The position numbers and the translations under genes are program-made. A stretch of DNA of 64,000 nt from Rhinopithecus roxellana (Eukaryota > Chordata > Mammalia > Primates > Cercopithecidae): assembly GCF_007565055.1 (NCBI RefSeq), contig NC_044564.1, positions 77,644,563-77,708,562 of the forward strand, in the 5' to 3' direction. This document shows, piece after piece, positions 35,618 through 46,856 of this stretch (position 1 is its first letter; each line of letters starts with the position of its first letter). Under the pieces are notes generated by a model. That model was not told where the DNA came from. It saw only the letters and a list, made by a program, of their open reading frames with translations, and did not search any database.

Positions 35618-35663
35618 AAGAAAAAAGGAAGGAAGAGAAGAAAGGAAGGGAGGAAGGAAGGAA
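35587..35663. repeat. Poly(A) followed by (GAAA)/(GGAA)n
   Basis: About 30 A followed by a purine tract of GAAA and GGAA units. It could be the tail of an insertion containing the 198-bp repeat, or an independent microsatellite. Long homopeptide open frames here are artefacts. Confidence 0.9.
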
Positions 35664-36771
35664 TACAGACAAGCTCTTCAGGATAATGATAAAAGGAAGA
35701 ATTCTGAGGTTTTCCTGTAATGGAAAAAGTGTGAGTAATAACCATAACCTTACCATTTTCTCACACAGGAACACCATATACTACACAGTTGCACAGGTTT
35801 TGCAAATAAGAATAATCCACATTGATTTGTGCAACATGTCAGCCAAATGCTGATTTGTGAAGCTAATCATATTGGTTATAATCTAGATGTAAAAAGAGAA
35901 AACATCGAGTATTCTATAATCACATAAATGGGAATTAACATATTTGGATTCAGCCTAATTTACTATTTGCCTATCTGATTCTCTGGTTTAGCAGAAGTTA
36001 ACCAAGAAAAGAGGAAGCCTGATTTGGGCCAGATGACTTATATTGAAATAGAGAAGATACTTAGTGAAATCAAACAACATAATTGAACTTGTTTTGCTGT
36101 CATGAAGGGAACATTCCAAAGAACTGTCCAATCTGGTTGGATAGTCAGTGCTTGTCAGTCTGGGTAAGTTCTCTGTGAAGATATTATTATTTTACAAATG
36201 AACCCGCATTTACATTCTTACTTTTATAAGCTATTAATTATTGTACATGTAATAACATTTAAGGCATTTGTATTTGTTAATATTATCTTATTAACAAAAA
36301 TAGTGTTCACTATACTAATTGATGGAGTAAAAATATGTTGACTCTGCCATATTCACACTACAGCCTGTGATTCCTAATTGGAGGAGAATAAGACAAGAGA
36401 ACACCACCACTTTCACTACATGAAGCCCTGTCATTTCTTCACATCTTCCTCTTCCCCTTCTCTCCCTGTATGCAAACTTCCTCATCAATATTCCCACCAT
36501 TAATACATATTAATCTATAAAAATATTAAAATATAATATGATAAAATATGCGGGCAAGCAGAAACACTTTAGAATTCTTCCCCATTTTCTCTAAGGAAAT
36601 AATTACCTTAAAGCTAAAAATGTTGATTGCTTCACGTTCTGCCTCTAGAGTTATTTTACTACTTTGGTTGACTTTGGTTAACTAGGTAATTGTGATAAAT
36701 TAAATATTGCCAGTGATCAGTATTCCTCCTGTGGTCCCTCTGATCTGTGAGGTTTATATGAACTGAGACAT
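35664..36771. other. Unassigned sequence
   Basis: No repeat or gene recognised. Strongly AT-rich from 36.2 to 36.6 kb. Confidence 0.5.
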
Positions 36772-36782
36772 TAAAAAGAGCT

Positions 36783-37067
36783 GCCGGGCGCGGTGGCTCA
36801 AGCCTGTAATCCCAGCACTTTGGGAGGCCGAGACGGGCAGATCACGAGGTCAGGAGATCGAGACCATCCTGGCTAACACGGTGAAACCCCGTCTCTACTA
36901 AAAAATACAAAAATCTAGCCGGGCGAGGTGGCAGGCGCCTGTAGTCCCAGCTACTTGGGAGGCTGAGACAGGAGAATGGTGTAAACCCGGGAGGCGGAGC
37001 TTGCAGTGAGCTGAGATCCAGCCACTGCACTCCAGCCTGGGCGACAGAGTGAGACTCCGTCTCAAAA

Positions 37068-37111
<44 letters not shown>
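36783..37111 (+). mobile_element. Young AluYRa-like element with (AAAT)n tail
   Basis: Full-length Alu beginning GCCGGGCGCGGTGGCTCAAG, very close to consensus. 'gtggctcaagcctgtaatcc', 'gtaaacccgggaggcgga' and 'gagctgagatccagccactg' match the Old World monkey-enriched AluYRa states I know. The (AAAT)n tail is about 45 bp. The target-site duplication is TAAAAAGAGCT at 36772-36782 and 37112-37122. Confidence 0.96.
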
Positions 37112-37114
<3 letters not shown>

Positions 37115-37122
37115 AAAGAGCT

Positions 37123-38190
37123 ATACCAGTTCTAGTTCTCCAAATCTGAGCTGGTTGGCAAATATCTAGAAGTACTGCTTATTATGAATGCCACAAATTC
37201 CAGAACAGAGGTCTACAAAACCCTACAATTCTTGCTTTCTAAGTTTATTTTTGGCAACGTTTTAAACCAGATTCTTAAAAACTTCTCAGTGCAAAACACC
37301 AAGAAATGTTAGTAAAATATAACAAATATTTTTTAAATGTATAACAAAACTCACTAGGAAGTAAGGATAGTCTCCAGAGGCCAGAATTCAAAAGAGTAAT
37401 AGAAATCAGAATGGCAGGCTGATGCTAAAGCTGTGGATGCCCTAGGGGAGTGTCTCAAATTCCGCATCCAAGAAGTTTAGGTTTCAGTGGCCGTGCCTAG
37501 AACCTTAGACATGAGCTTGAGCCCAAGCAAGATAATGTGGGAGAACAGAGCCTACGTAACAAGGGCCGGAACTGAGAAGTACTATGGCCTCATTGAAAGG
37601 TAGACTGAAAACCATCCATAAGAAAAGGAAATGGTTGACAAGAAAACTTATCTACCTTAGCTTGCAATCTGCTCAGAAAAATAAAAGAATTCAGTATTAG
37701 AGAACTTTTCAGATGCAAGTCTGGCTTAAATATACCTGGAAACCTCGACACTGAAAAGTAACACAGGTTAATTCTTGGTAGGCAGTACCTTAAGGGTATC
37801 TGGAAGAAACAAATGAAAATCATCTTTAAAGAGCCCACCCTAATTTTAGACCTTTCTTGGTTCCCACAGATAAATCTACACCATGGATGAACTTTCAATA
37901 CGCCAAAATAAACAAGGAAACAAACACAATAAGAACCAAGCCACCTCAAGTAGGATAAGGAGAAAAATAAAGATTATAATCACATGTTATGCAAATCCAG
38001 ATAAAAAATAATCAGCTATAGCCTACAAACTACACATATTTTAAATGTTTGGGTAAATATAATAAGTGATCAAAACTTGAAAGAGGAATAAAATATTGAA
38101 AATAAAACAATGTAAATATAGAGAAAATCAAATTGAAATTGTAGGAGTAAAATATGACACATAAAATAAAATTCTACTGGATATATTAGA
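37123..38190 (+). mobile_element. Old L1 5' region and ORF1 start, sense (left half)
   Basis: The last 200 bases ('gaaattgtaggagtaaaata', '...ctactggatatattaga') resemble degraded L1 ORF1 in sense orientation and continue beyond the ERV at 45498 ('tagaactgaaaagctaag', 'aggtcagaagaaattcac'). The upstream part from about 37.3 kb may be the L1M-type 5'UTR, but that is only suggestive. No open frame. Confidence 0.45.
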
Positions 38191-38631
38191 TGTGGGAAAA
38201 GAAAATATTTTGGGCCCTCAAAATCACTAAGGTAAAGGGAAAAGTCAAGCTGAGAACAGCTTAGGGCAAAAGTGCCTTCCATTCTATTCAAAGTCACCCT
38301 TCTGCTCACTGAGATAAATGCATATCTCAAAGATTGCCTTCTTTGGAAAGGCTAGTCAGAAACTCAAAAAATGCAACCATTTTTTACCTATGATCTGGAA
38401 GCCCCTCCCTGCTTTCAGCTGTCTTGCCTTTCCAGACCAAACCAATATTCATCTTACATACATTGATATCTCATGTCGTCCTAAAATGTACACAACCATA
38501 CTGTGCTCTGACCACCTTGGGTCCATGTCATCAGGATTTCCTGAGGCTGTGTCATAGGCTCACGTCTTCAACCTTGACAAAATAAACTTTCTAAATTAAC
38601 TGAGACCTGCCTCAGATTTTTTGGGTTCACA
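38191..38631 (+). repeat. ERV 5' LTR
   Basis: Begins TGTGGGAAAAG and ends GGGTTCACA. The AATAAA polyadenylation signal is in 'gacaaaataaactttc' near 38574-38589. The TATA-like position reads 'aaaatgtacacaac', which looks mutated against 'aaaatgcataaaac' in the 3' LTR. By eye more than a tenth of positions differ between the LTRs, so the provirus is old. Confidence 0.93.
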
Positions 38632-38634
38632 TTA

Positions 38635-38654
38635 TGGTAACCACGGAGGGATTC
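38635..38654 (+). other. ERV primer-binding site, tRNA-Arg(TCG)-like
   Basis: TGGTAACCACGGAGGGATTC, three bases after the LTR, is complementary to the 3' end of human-type tRNA-Arg(TCG) including CCA with a single mismatch (expected A at position 12). Retroviral reverse transcription would have been primed here. Confidence 0.8.
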
Positions 38655-39196
38655 TTACCTTTGACAGAAATGCCAAAGGTGCCCCTGACCTTTGACGAAT
38701 CTCCTCTCGATGCTTGGTATCAACTTGAGTTATCTTTATGGCTGAAACCAAAAGGACAATTTTCTGAGGCCTGGAAGCAACCCATCCAGAGAATCCCTGA
38801 TCTCTCCACATTTGTTTGAGATCTAAAGGTTATTTTGCTGTACAACTTCTTCTTTTTTTTTTTTTTTTTGGAGTTTCACCTGCTTCCAACACGAGGAGGG
38901 CAAGTTTTTCCTGCTTCCATAATGATGGAAAGCAGGTGACTACTTTATGGAGTCTGAGCTCGCTTCTAACAGGAAAGATAAGGATTTTTTGCTTTAGTGT
39001 TGTTCCCCACTCCCCCACCCGCTTCTAAGATGGTAGAGAGCAGTTTTCAGCCTGAGATCCATCCCTAGGTAAATAATTGAATTGGGGTTTCTCTTGGCTA
39101 AAGTTAAGATTTACAACCAGCTGGTCTTAATTTCTCCTTCCCATTAGAGAATTCAGTAATCATGTAAGTTGTGCAATCATTTGTTTTGCTTAACGG

Positions 39197-39246
39197 TTTT
39201 TGTTGTTGTTGTTGTTGTTGTTTGTTTCTGTTTTTGTTGTTGTTTC
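39197..39246. repeat. (TTG)n microsatellite in ERV leader
   Basis: About seven pure TTG units plus interrupted ones, in the ERV region downstream of the primer site. Confidence 0.9.
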
Positions 39247-42200
39247 AGTCTTTTTCCCATTAGGTGTGATCAATTCTATCTGATTTGATCAAATCCAAAA
39301 GAAGTCCCAAATCATGAGGCACAGGCCTCTGAAGTGGCTAAATTCTGCCCCCCACACAGAAAAGGAGGTGGTGTTTGGGGAAAAAGCCAGCAAAAGGAAA
39401 AAAAAAAAAAAAAGAGAAAACATTTTTGACTTTTACTACTAAGGGTCGTTATTTACATAACAAGGCCACCTTTTGCTAGCCAGGCCACACTGAAAGAGCA
39501 ATGGCTGTACTTCTGAAATAGTAGCAATGTATCCAGCTAAAATATGAAAATAAGATTTAAAAAGATTTTTTAAAGGAACTCAATGGTTAAAAGTCAGCTT
39601 AATTAAAAGCTAACATCCAAGATGTGTGTGTCTATGTGTGCATATGTATGTCTTTGTATTTAAAAGGCCTTCATGTTTTTGTTTTTCTTTTTCTCCTAGG
39701 ATCTTGTCTTTTTTTGAGGAAAAGTTTTTTTCTTTTCAGTTGACTGAATTCTGTTCTCTTCATTTACTTCTTCGGTCTCTCCTTTCTCTTGTGCTCTCTG
39801 CTGCACAGGGGACCTAAAATAGTTTCTAATAGCCTGGGGTTTCTTAAAGAAAATGGAGAAGGTGCCAGCCTCCCTTTGAGGGAGAAATCTGTTTTTCCTT
39901 ATGGAACCCCAAAAATGTAAACAGACAAGTTTGTCTCAGCTCTTAAACTGCTTACTTTTGTATTGCATGGTCTGTTTTTCTTTTTAAAAAAACTGACTAG
40001 TTATTGCAACAGGGGATACTCTTGGGTTTTTAAGGAACAGTTGCTTTAGACACTTCAAAATGTCTTTATTTAACAAAAATTTTTTAAGTGCACTGTAAAA
40101 GCATCATATGGTCTAACATCACAATAATTCTCCATTTTTGGAGATTTAGGATTCATTGTGGGCTCTGCCCAGAGCTCAGAGATCCAGTTTAAAAGATAGG
40201 CAGGCCCTATCTAAATAAGATTGGTCTCCTTATACAATCCTATGAAAGATTTCTATAATTTTATGTTTGATTTCAAATCCATTCCATCTTTAATCTCCTT
40301 TTGGAACCACCAGACTTTTCTCTCTGTACCTTATGATGTAAATTTTGCTATTTGATTTTCACTGCAGTTGTTAGGAAACAACTATGTTAATATACAAATT
40401 TAAGGCTATTTAGCTGACAACTGCCTAGGGTTGTAAAACGTAGGGTTATCAAGAATCTGAAAGTCTAAGATAGGAAAAAAATGTTTTTATAAATCTACAA
40501 GATGTACTTCTATTGGCATGCCTAATAAGTCTATCTATACATGTGTTATGTACACAATGATTCACTATACTGAACATATATAAAGAATTCTAATTAATTA
40601 GCTTAAGAAAATAAAGGCATTTGGATCAAATACTTCATCAGGAAAACAGAAAAGACTAGGCAAATGCTTTTTCAAGTTTACATAACTTAAGTAAAATATT
40701 TTATACTTAAGCTAGCTTTACAATTACTTGTAATACTAGAAGTATTTTAAGAATAGCATACATTTTTATTTGCATTTATTAATCAAGCAATTTCATATGT
40801 ATCCCTGCTAAATAAGGTGTGAAAACTTGGCATAGGTGTTGCAAACTATAAACCCAGCCCAAGACAGAACAATCTTTACCTATGTAATTTTTAATAAATA
40901 AGACATTGATATTGGTTTAATAAAAATAGCTACGTCTTGAATTTAGGAAGATTACCACAACTTCTAATCTTGTGACTTCAAGCAGTTTACTCTACAGGCA
41001 GTAACTTTTGTTTTGGGAAAGGATGGTTATCATCTTTGTTTCAAAGCTAAACTATAGACTAAGTTCCTCCCAAAGTTTCTTCAGCCAATGCCAAAAAAGA
41101 ACAAGGAGAGCTTGAAGGTTAGAAGCATGATGGAGTCAGTTAGGTCAAATCTTTCTCATTGTCTTCATTATGATTTTGTAATGGTGGTTCCATAACTTTA
41201 AATAATGACGATCACAGTTTTTAAAATAATCTGGGTAAATGATTAACATAAAATAAATAAGTAAATACAATAGAATAAATAATTATAGACAAACCCATTA
41301 TAATTTAGAATCTAAAGTTATATTAAATTAAATAATAGATATTTCATGATTTGGGTATTTTTTAATAAAAATATATTTGTAGGAAAACATTTTACCTAAC
41401 AAAAAGTATCCTTTTAAAAAAGGTGAACAGTATTTTAAGTCAAAGCTTGTTTAAAGGTCATGTATAACAAGGTAAAAGGAACCAGGAAATAAAAGATATA
41501 TAAAGAAAGTTGTAAGAATAGAGTTTTTGGGGATTTTTTTGGGTAAGAAATCTTTAAATAATTTCATATGAGAAAGAATTTTGTATGGTAAAGGTAGTCC
41601 TAGAGTAAAATGATTGGTTATTTAAAAAAGAAAGATGTTCAAGCCAAACCAGAAAGCATACGCATGCCATGAATGGTCTGTGTAAGTCAAATAAGCAGAT
41701 CTATTTAGAAAAAAACTTTCATATGACCAAGTTGTCTATCATTAAAGGGAAATGATTAAAGGAAATTATAATGGTCGTTTTAGAGATTGGGTTTGATATT
41801 AAAAATAAAACACTTATACAGTAAAGAATAGATTAGAACAATTAAATTTTCTTATGAGGTTGATTTACTTTTAATAAACTATAAAAGATTTAAATTTTTA
41901 AATTTTAATCAAACTTCAGCTTTTATTGCATCTTACCAGTTTCAGTTTTCTCTTTCCTTTAAAAAGGTACAAAATAGTAACATTCTCCTTCAACTCATTT
42001 TCAGCTCATGTAAGTTTTTTTTTTTCCTTCTCAGGCTCTGTTTTTTTGTCAACTGATGCTAACAATGTTTTCTTAAAGGTCTAAAGGAAATGATTTCTTC
42101 CAACATAATATTCTGTGTACTGCAGGTCTTTTCTTTTGCATTTTGGTAACTGGCCTAACAGATTTTACATTTTATCAAAATAAATCCTATGCCATTATTA

Positions 42201-43580
42201 TTAAGTTTGGTTTCTTTAGGAAAAACTGAGATTATTTCTTTTAATTGAGGTTATTACAGTGTTGTATTCTCCTTTCCTCCATGTGCTTTTTAAAGTCCTT
42301 CTGACATTAAGTTACAGGTCTTTGACCTCTGGGTCTAAAAAGAATGCTAAATGCTGCTAAATCTTAAACACAGACAGCAATTATAGCCTCATCTCCAGGC
42401 CCAGTAGAAAATGCCATCAAAATAAATGCATTCCTGAGACACAGGGCCAGAAATTAAAACCACTCAACTCCTCAAGGCCCAGGGACTATCGCAGAAGAGG
42501 TGAGCATGTGCTATTGTAAGGGCTGATTTTGAGAGATAAAATAAATTCAGTTTCTCTATAAATTAATCATCAATGTCAAAGCCACACTGATGCAAGACCA
42601 GCATATGGGCCCCTGTTTCAGATGAACATGGTTTTCTTGAAGCATTAACTGACTCCTTAATACAGATTATAAAGGTTATAAAGGCTTGTGGAAGTTATAT
42701 CTTATGATAAAGATGAAAATTTTATAGATGCTTTATAAAATTTTGGAAAACATTTTTTTGTCTGCATGCTGTTGTTATTAGGGTTTATTGTTTGCAAAAT
42801 TAAATCTTTCCTTTTTTAAATATTTGAGTTATCACTTTGGTTAAATGAATGACTTATTTTACAATGACTTGTGATCCAGTTTTGTAAAATCAAGTGTTCT
42901 AAACCTTTAATATTTGACAAACATTTCAAAATCAAATTATAAATTGTGTCTTTTTTGGACCTAATTAATCCTTTAATATATTATTAATAAGCCCCTTAAA
43001 GTCCAAAAATGACATATTTGACTTATTTGATATAAAAATTATACAGGAAGCATTGTCAAATATAAAATGGTGTTTGGTTTTCTTCGAGCTGTATTTGTAT
43101 AAATATGTTATTGGTATGTGTTCCAAAATTATGAGAAACTCCTATAATTCTGATATAACAATATGCGTTATCAGTAATAATTGTTATGTTAAATTATTGT
43201 GTGTCATAGAGGTAACAAATTTGCTTGTTAATTGTGTCTTTGACTATATCTACCCCAAAACATTTTGTCATCCATGGACAATTGTTGTCTTGTTTTAATC
43301 CTCTTTAGAAGGTGGTTTTATAATCAGCTATATACTCTAACAGGTGCTCTTGAATGCAGGTTTCTGATAACAGTGGAGACTGTGACATCAGAATAGAGGA
43401 AAAACTTTCAGGGCTCCTGGAGAGCTGAAATGTGAGCTGAAATGTTCATGAATAACAAGCAGAACAGGAATTAACTGCATGGACTAAACTAATAGAAGTC
43501 TGAAGTAATCTTTTTAACTTTTTGCTTAAAATGTTGCTGATCCTTTGTTTCATTTTTCAGAATCAATAAAACTTTTCTTT

Positions 43581-43583
43581 CTT

Positions 43584-43652
<69 letters not shown>

Positions 43653-43946
43653 CTTTCAGATGGAGTCTCGCTCTGTCACCCAGGCTGGAGTGCAGTGGCC
43701 GGATCTCAGCTCACTGCAAGCTCCGCCTCCCGGGTTTATGCCATTCTCCTGCCTCAGCCTCCCGAGTAGCTGGAACTACAGGCGCCCGCCACCTCGCCCG
43801 GCTACTTTTTTGTATTTTTTTTTTTTTAGTAGAGACGGGGTTTCACCGTGTTAGCCAGGATGGTCTCGATCTCCTGACCTCGTGATCTGCCCGTCTCGGC
43901 CTCCCAAAGTGCTGGGATTACAGGCTTGAGCCACCGCGCCCGGCCG
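43581..43946 (-). mobile_element. Young AluYRa-like element with (CT)n-expanded tail, antisense, in ERV
   Basis: Antisense Alu body from about 43660 to 43946, close to consensus ('ggcttgagccaccgcgcccg'). Its A-tail has become (CTTT)n plus about 29 CT units (43589-43646) and CTTT again. The target-site duplication AAAACTTTTCTTT lies at 43568-43580 and 43947-43959. It postdates the provirus. The Ser/Leu-repeat frame at 43545-43769 is an artefact of the CT tract. Confidence 0.96.
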
Positions 43947-45040
43947 AAAACTTTTCTTTTAATCTATTTACAGCTTTTAACAAGTGAGTATATTACTCCT
44001 ATGAATAAAATTTGATGCATATTTGTTTCTACCTGATATCTGCAAAATTTGGAAACTATGAGTATTCTTATGACAATAATACAGTTATTTGCATAAGTGC
44101 AACAAGAATTTGTTTTCATTTGTAGCAGTACACAACTGGAGAAACTGGTTATTTTGCCAAGGCTTTGATAGGAATGGTGTGTTTTCCTTTAAGGAATCAA
44201 ACTTGACATATAGAGCCAATAAAAGCCCCTTGAAAAAAACTGGCTTCATACTTTTGTCTACAGAGTCCCTGTACTGTGTTCCTGACCTGTGGTAAATAAA
44301 GAGTAACACTTTCTGACAGGCCCAGGAGCCCCAAGTTTATCTTGGAATCTCAAGAGAACAATTAACCCAACTCATAGGTATTTGATGGTACAAATACATG
44401 GCTGGGCTCAGCTTTAAAAAAGTCTTATCTGAGATTACTGAACAAAGTTCCATCAAAGCCAATTTAAAAACCCTATGTAAAAAATAATTATTCTTTCTGC
44501 ACTATATACAAATAATGAGGCCAAGTATCATAAAGCAAACTAGTTGTACCATGATTTGTCTTTAGTAAAAATGGGAAACTGGAAAGAGAAAAATTATGTT
44601 TCAAAAATTATAGTATACCTGTTGTTAGATTCTACTCTTGCCTAATGTTTTTCAATTTTTATTATTTTCTACAGTGTGAACCAGATTCTAATTTTTCTTG
44701 GCTACAAGTCTTCAAAATAATGTTTTCATTTTTTTCCTAATACTCCTAATTTAGAGTCACTGAAAGCTAAGCTATGCTTTTGGATGGCCTGCCAAATGAA
44801 GCTAGACAACTTAAACGTCAGAAGAAAATAACAGCAACTTATTTACATAAGTAAGTCAGTTTCATACCTGCCTAGTGATACATGGACCTCAGAGTAATGT
44901 GGCCTATATTGATTTTTCCAGGATTGTTCTTTTGTTTGTTTTTGGTTTTCTCCCTTCCTCCCCCTAGCCATGAGAGATCAGATGAAACCTGAGACCAGAG
45001 GCTCATGTTCTGCTCAAATGCTTTCTCCCAAAGATTTTAA

Positions 45041-45058
45041 GAAAGTAAAAGGGGGAAA
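45041..45058 (+). other. ERV polypurine tract
   Basis: GAAAGTAAAAGGGGGAAA directly precedes the 3' LTR TG, the usual plus-strand primer position in retroviruses. Confidence 0.85.
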
Positions 45059-45497
45059 TGTGGAAAAAAAATCTTGGGCCCCCCAAATCACTAAGCTAAA
45101 GGAAAAATCAAGCTGGGAACTGCTTAGGGCAAATCTGCCTCCCATTCTACTCAGTCACCTCTCTGCTCACTGAGATAAATGCATATCTGACTGCCTCCTT
45201 TGGAGCGTAATCAGAAACTCAAAAGAATGCAATCATTTGTCTCTTATCTACCTATGACCTGGAAGCCCTTTCCCTGCTTTGTTGTCCCACCTTTCCAGAC
45301 TAAACCAATGTTCATCTTACATATGTTGATTGATGTCTCATATCTCCCTAAAATGCATAAAACAAAACTGTGTTCTGACCACCTTGAGCACATGTTTCCA
45401 GGACCTCTTGAGGCTGTGTCGTGTCATGTGTCCTCAACCTTGACAAAATAAACCTTCTAAATTAACTGAGACCTGCCTCAGATTTTTTGGATTCACA
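45059..45497 (+). repeat. ERV 3' LTR
   Basis: Begins TGTGGAAAAAAAATC and ends GGATTCACA. It keeps a TATA-like 'atgcataaaac' near 45352 and AATAAA in 'gacaaaataaaccttc' near 45441-45456. Direct-repeat partner of 38191-38631. Confidence 0.93.
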
Positions 45498-46205
45498 GAT
45501 AGAACTGAAAAGCTAAGTACTGGACTCCAATACAGGTCAGAAGAAATTCACAAACGATGTACCTCCGTGATATAACAAGATGAAAACAATTAAAGAGGCA
45601 TTAAGGAAGAATAACAAGATCTAACACATACCTAATTGGAATTAAAGAAGAATGTACAGGGAGAGACAATATTAGAAAATATAGCAGGTGATAATTTTCC
45701 ATAATTAATGAAACATATATTAATCTTCAGACCCAGCTCACATAGAAAAATTTGTATTTTGTTATTGTTTTTGTTGGGTTTTCTTTTTTAAGACAAGGTC
45801 TTGCTCTGTTGCCCAGGCTGAAATATAGTGGTATGATTAGTGCTCACTGTAGCCTTGACCTCCCAGACTCAAGCAATCCTCTCACCTCAGCCCCCTCTCC
45901 AACCCCCAAAAGAGCTGGGACTATAGGAACATGCTACCATGCCCAGCTACTATTTCTTTTTTAATTTTAGTAGAGACTAAGTCCCATTATGTTGCCCAGG
46001 CTGGTATCAAACTCTTGAGCTCAAGCAGTTTTCCTGCCTCAACCCTCAAAAGTGCTGGCATTACAGGCATGAGCCACAGTACCCGGCCTTGCAAATTTCA
46101 AATGGGATAAATACAAATAAATACATGCAGACTTGAACCTGTAGATCACCAAAGACAAAGAGATTTTAAAATTCACCAAAGAGAAGAGACAGACTGTAAA
46201 ATGAT
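45498..46205 (+). mobile_element. Old L1 ORF1 region, sense (right half)
   Basis: 'agaagaaattcacaaac', 'gataattttccataattaat', 'taatcttcagacccagctca' and, after the Alu, 'caccaaagacaaagagattt' and 'ccaaagagaagagacagac' follow the order of ancient L1 ORF1 coding sequence. Interrupted by an AluJ. No ORF. Confidence 0.6.
45781..46088 (-). mobile_element. AluJ, antisense, in old L1
   Basis: Highly diverged antisense Alu dimer from a short poly(T) to 'gagccacagtacccggcc'. AluJ-type 'gctcactgtagccttgacct' and 'caagcaatcctctcacctca' are present. The target-site duplication is not obvious. Confidence 0.92.
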
Positions 46206-46371
46206 ACCTCAACAATAACAGAAGGTAAATTTCTGTAATCTGTGTACATGTAGATCCACGGTGCTCTTTGGAGGTGAGCTCAATAAAATTACATTTGTTT
46301 TCCTCCAAGGAGAAGTTTCTTGATATAAGAACAATAAAATTTTCCAAGTTAATATCAATAGGTTTTTGCAA

Positions 46372-46856
46372 TTTTTTTTATTATACTTTAAGTTCTGGGA
46401 TCCATGTACAGTACGTGTAGGTTTGTATACATAGATATACATGTACCATGGTGGTTTGGTGCATCCATCAACCCATCATCTACATTATGTATTTTTCCTA
46501 ATGCTATCACTCCCCTAGCCCCCCACCCGACAGGCGCCAATGTGTGATTCCCCTCCCTGTGTCCCTGTGTTTTCATTGTTCAACTCCCACTTATGAGTAA
46601 GAACATTCAGTGTTTGGTTTTCTGTTCCTAGGTTAGTTTGCTGAGAATGATGGATGAGTGAACACCCATTCACATTTGCTACAAAGAGAATAAAATACCT
46701 AGGAATACTTACAAGGGAAGTGAAGGACCTCTTCAAGGAGAACTACAAACCACTGCTCACGGAAATAAGAGAGGACACAAACAAACGGAAAAACATTCCA
46801 TGCTCATGGATAGGAAGAATCAATATTGTGAAAATGGCCATACTGCCATTGGTAAT
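46372..46856 (-). mobile_element. 5'-inverted (twin-primed) L1
   Basis: 46372-46653 is poly(T), 3'UTR and ORF2 end in antisense ('ttattatactttaagttctg'). At about 46654 it flips to ORF2 sense, running to about 46855. The sense part translates to 'FATKRIKYLGILTREVKDLF' and 'SWIGRINIVKMAILP', homologous to the young L1 ORF2. About 1.3 kb of L1 between the two pieces is missing, as expected for twin priming. Confidence 0.92.

Larger units (their letters stand above)
38191..45497 (+). mobile_element. Class I endogenous retrovirus, complete LTR-internal-LTR, degraded
   Basis: Two direct LTRs (441 and 439 bp) flank about 6.4 kb of internal sequence with a primer-binding site right after the 5' LTR and a polypurine tract right before the 3' LTR. 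Removing the internal Alu (43581-43946) and one Alu target-site copy leaves about 6.05 kb. The internal sequence is very AT-rich and has no gag, pol or env open frame. I recognise no reverse-transcriptase motif, so it may be a non-autonomous or internally replaced provirus. The flanks ATTAGA (before) and GATAGA (after) could be a decayed 6-bp duplication. It is inserted in an old sense L1. A tRNA-Arg-type primer site places it near HERV-R/ERV3-like class I groups. The exact family is not identified. Confidence 0.9.

Noticed and set aside
35487..35853. Frames encoding long poly-Lys / poly-Phe stretches
   Set aside because: Artefact of the A30 and GGAA/GAAA tract.
38632..45058. Search for an intact ERV coding gene (possible domesticated env)
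   Set aside because: Open frames in the interior are under about 85 codons. No envelope- or polymerase-like stretch was recognised in sense orientation.
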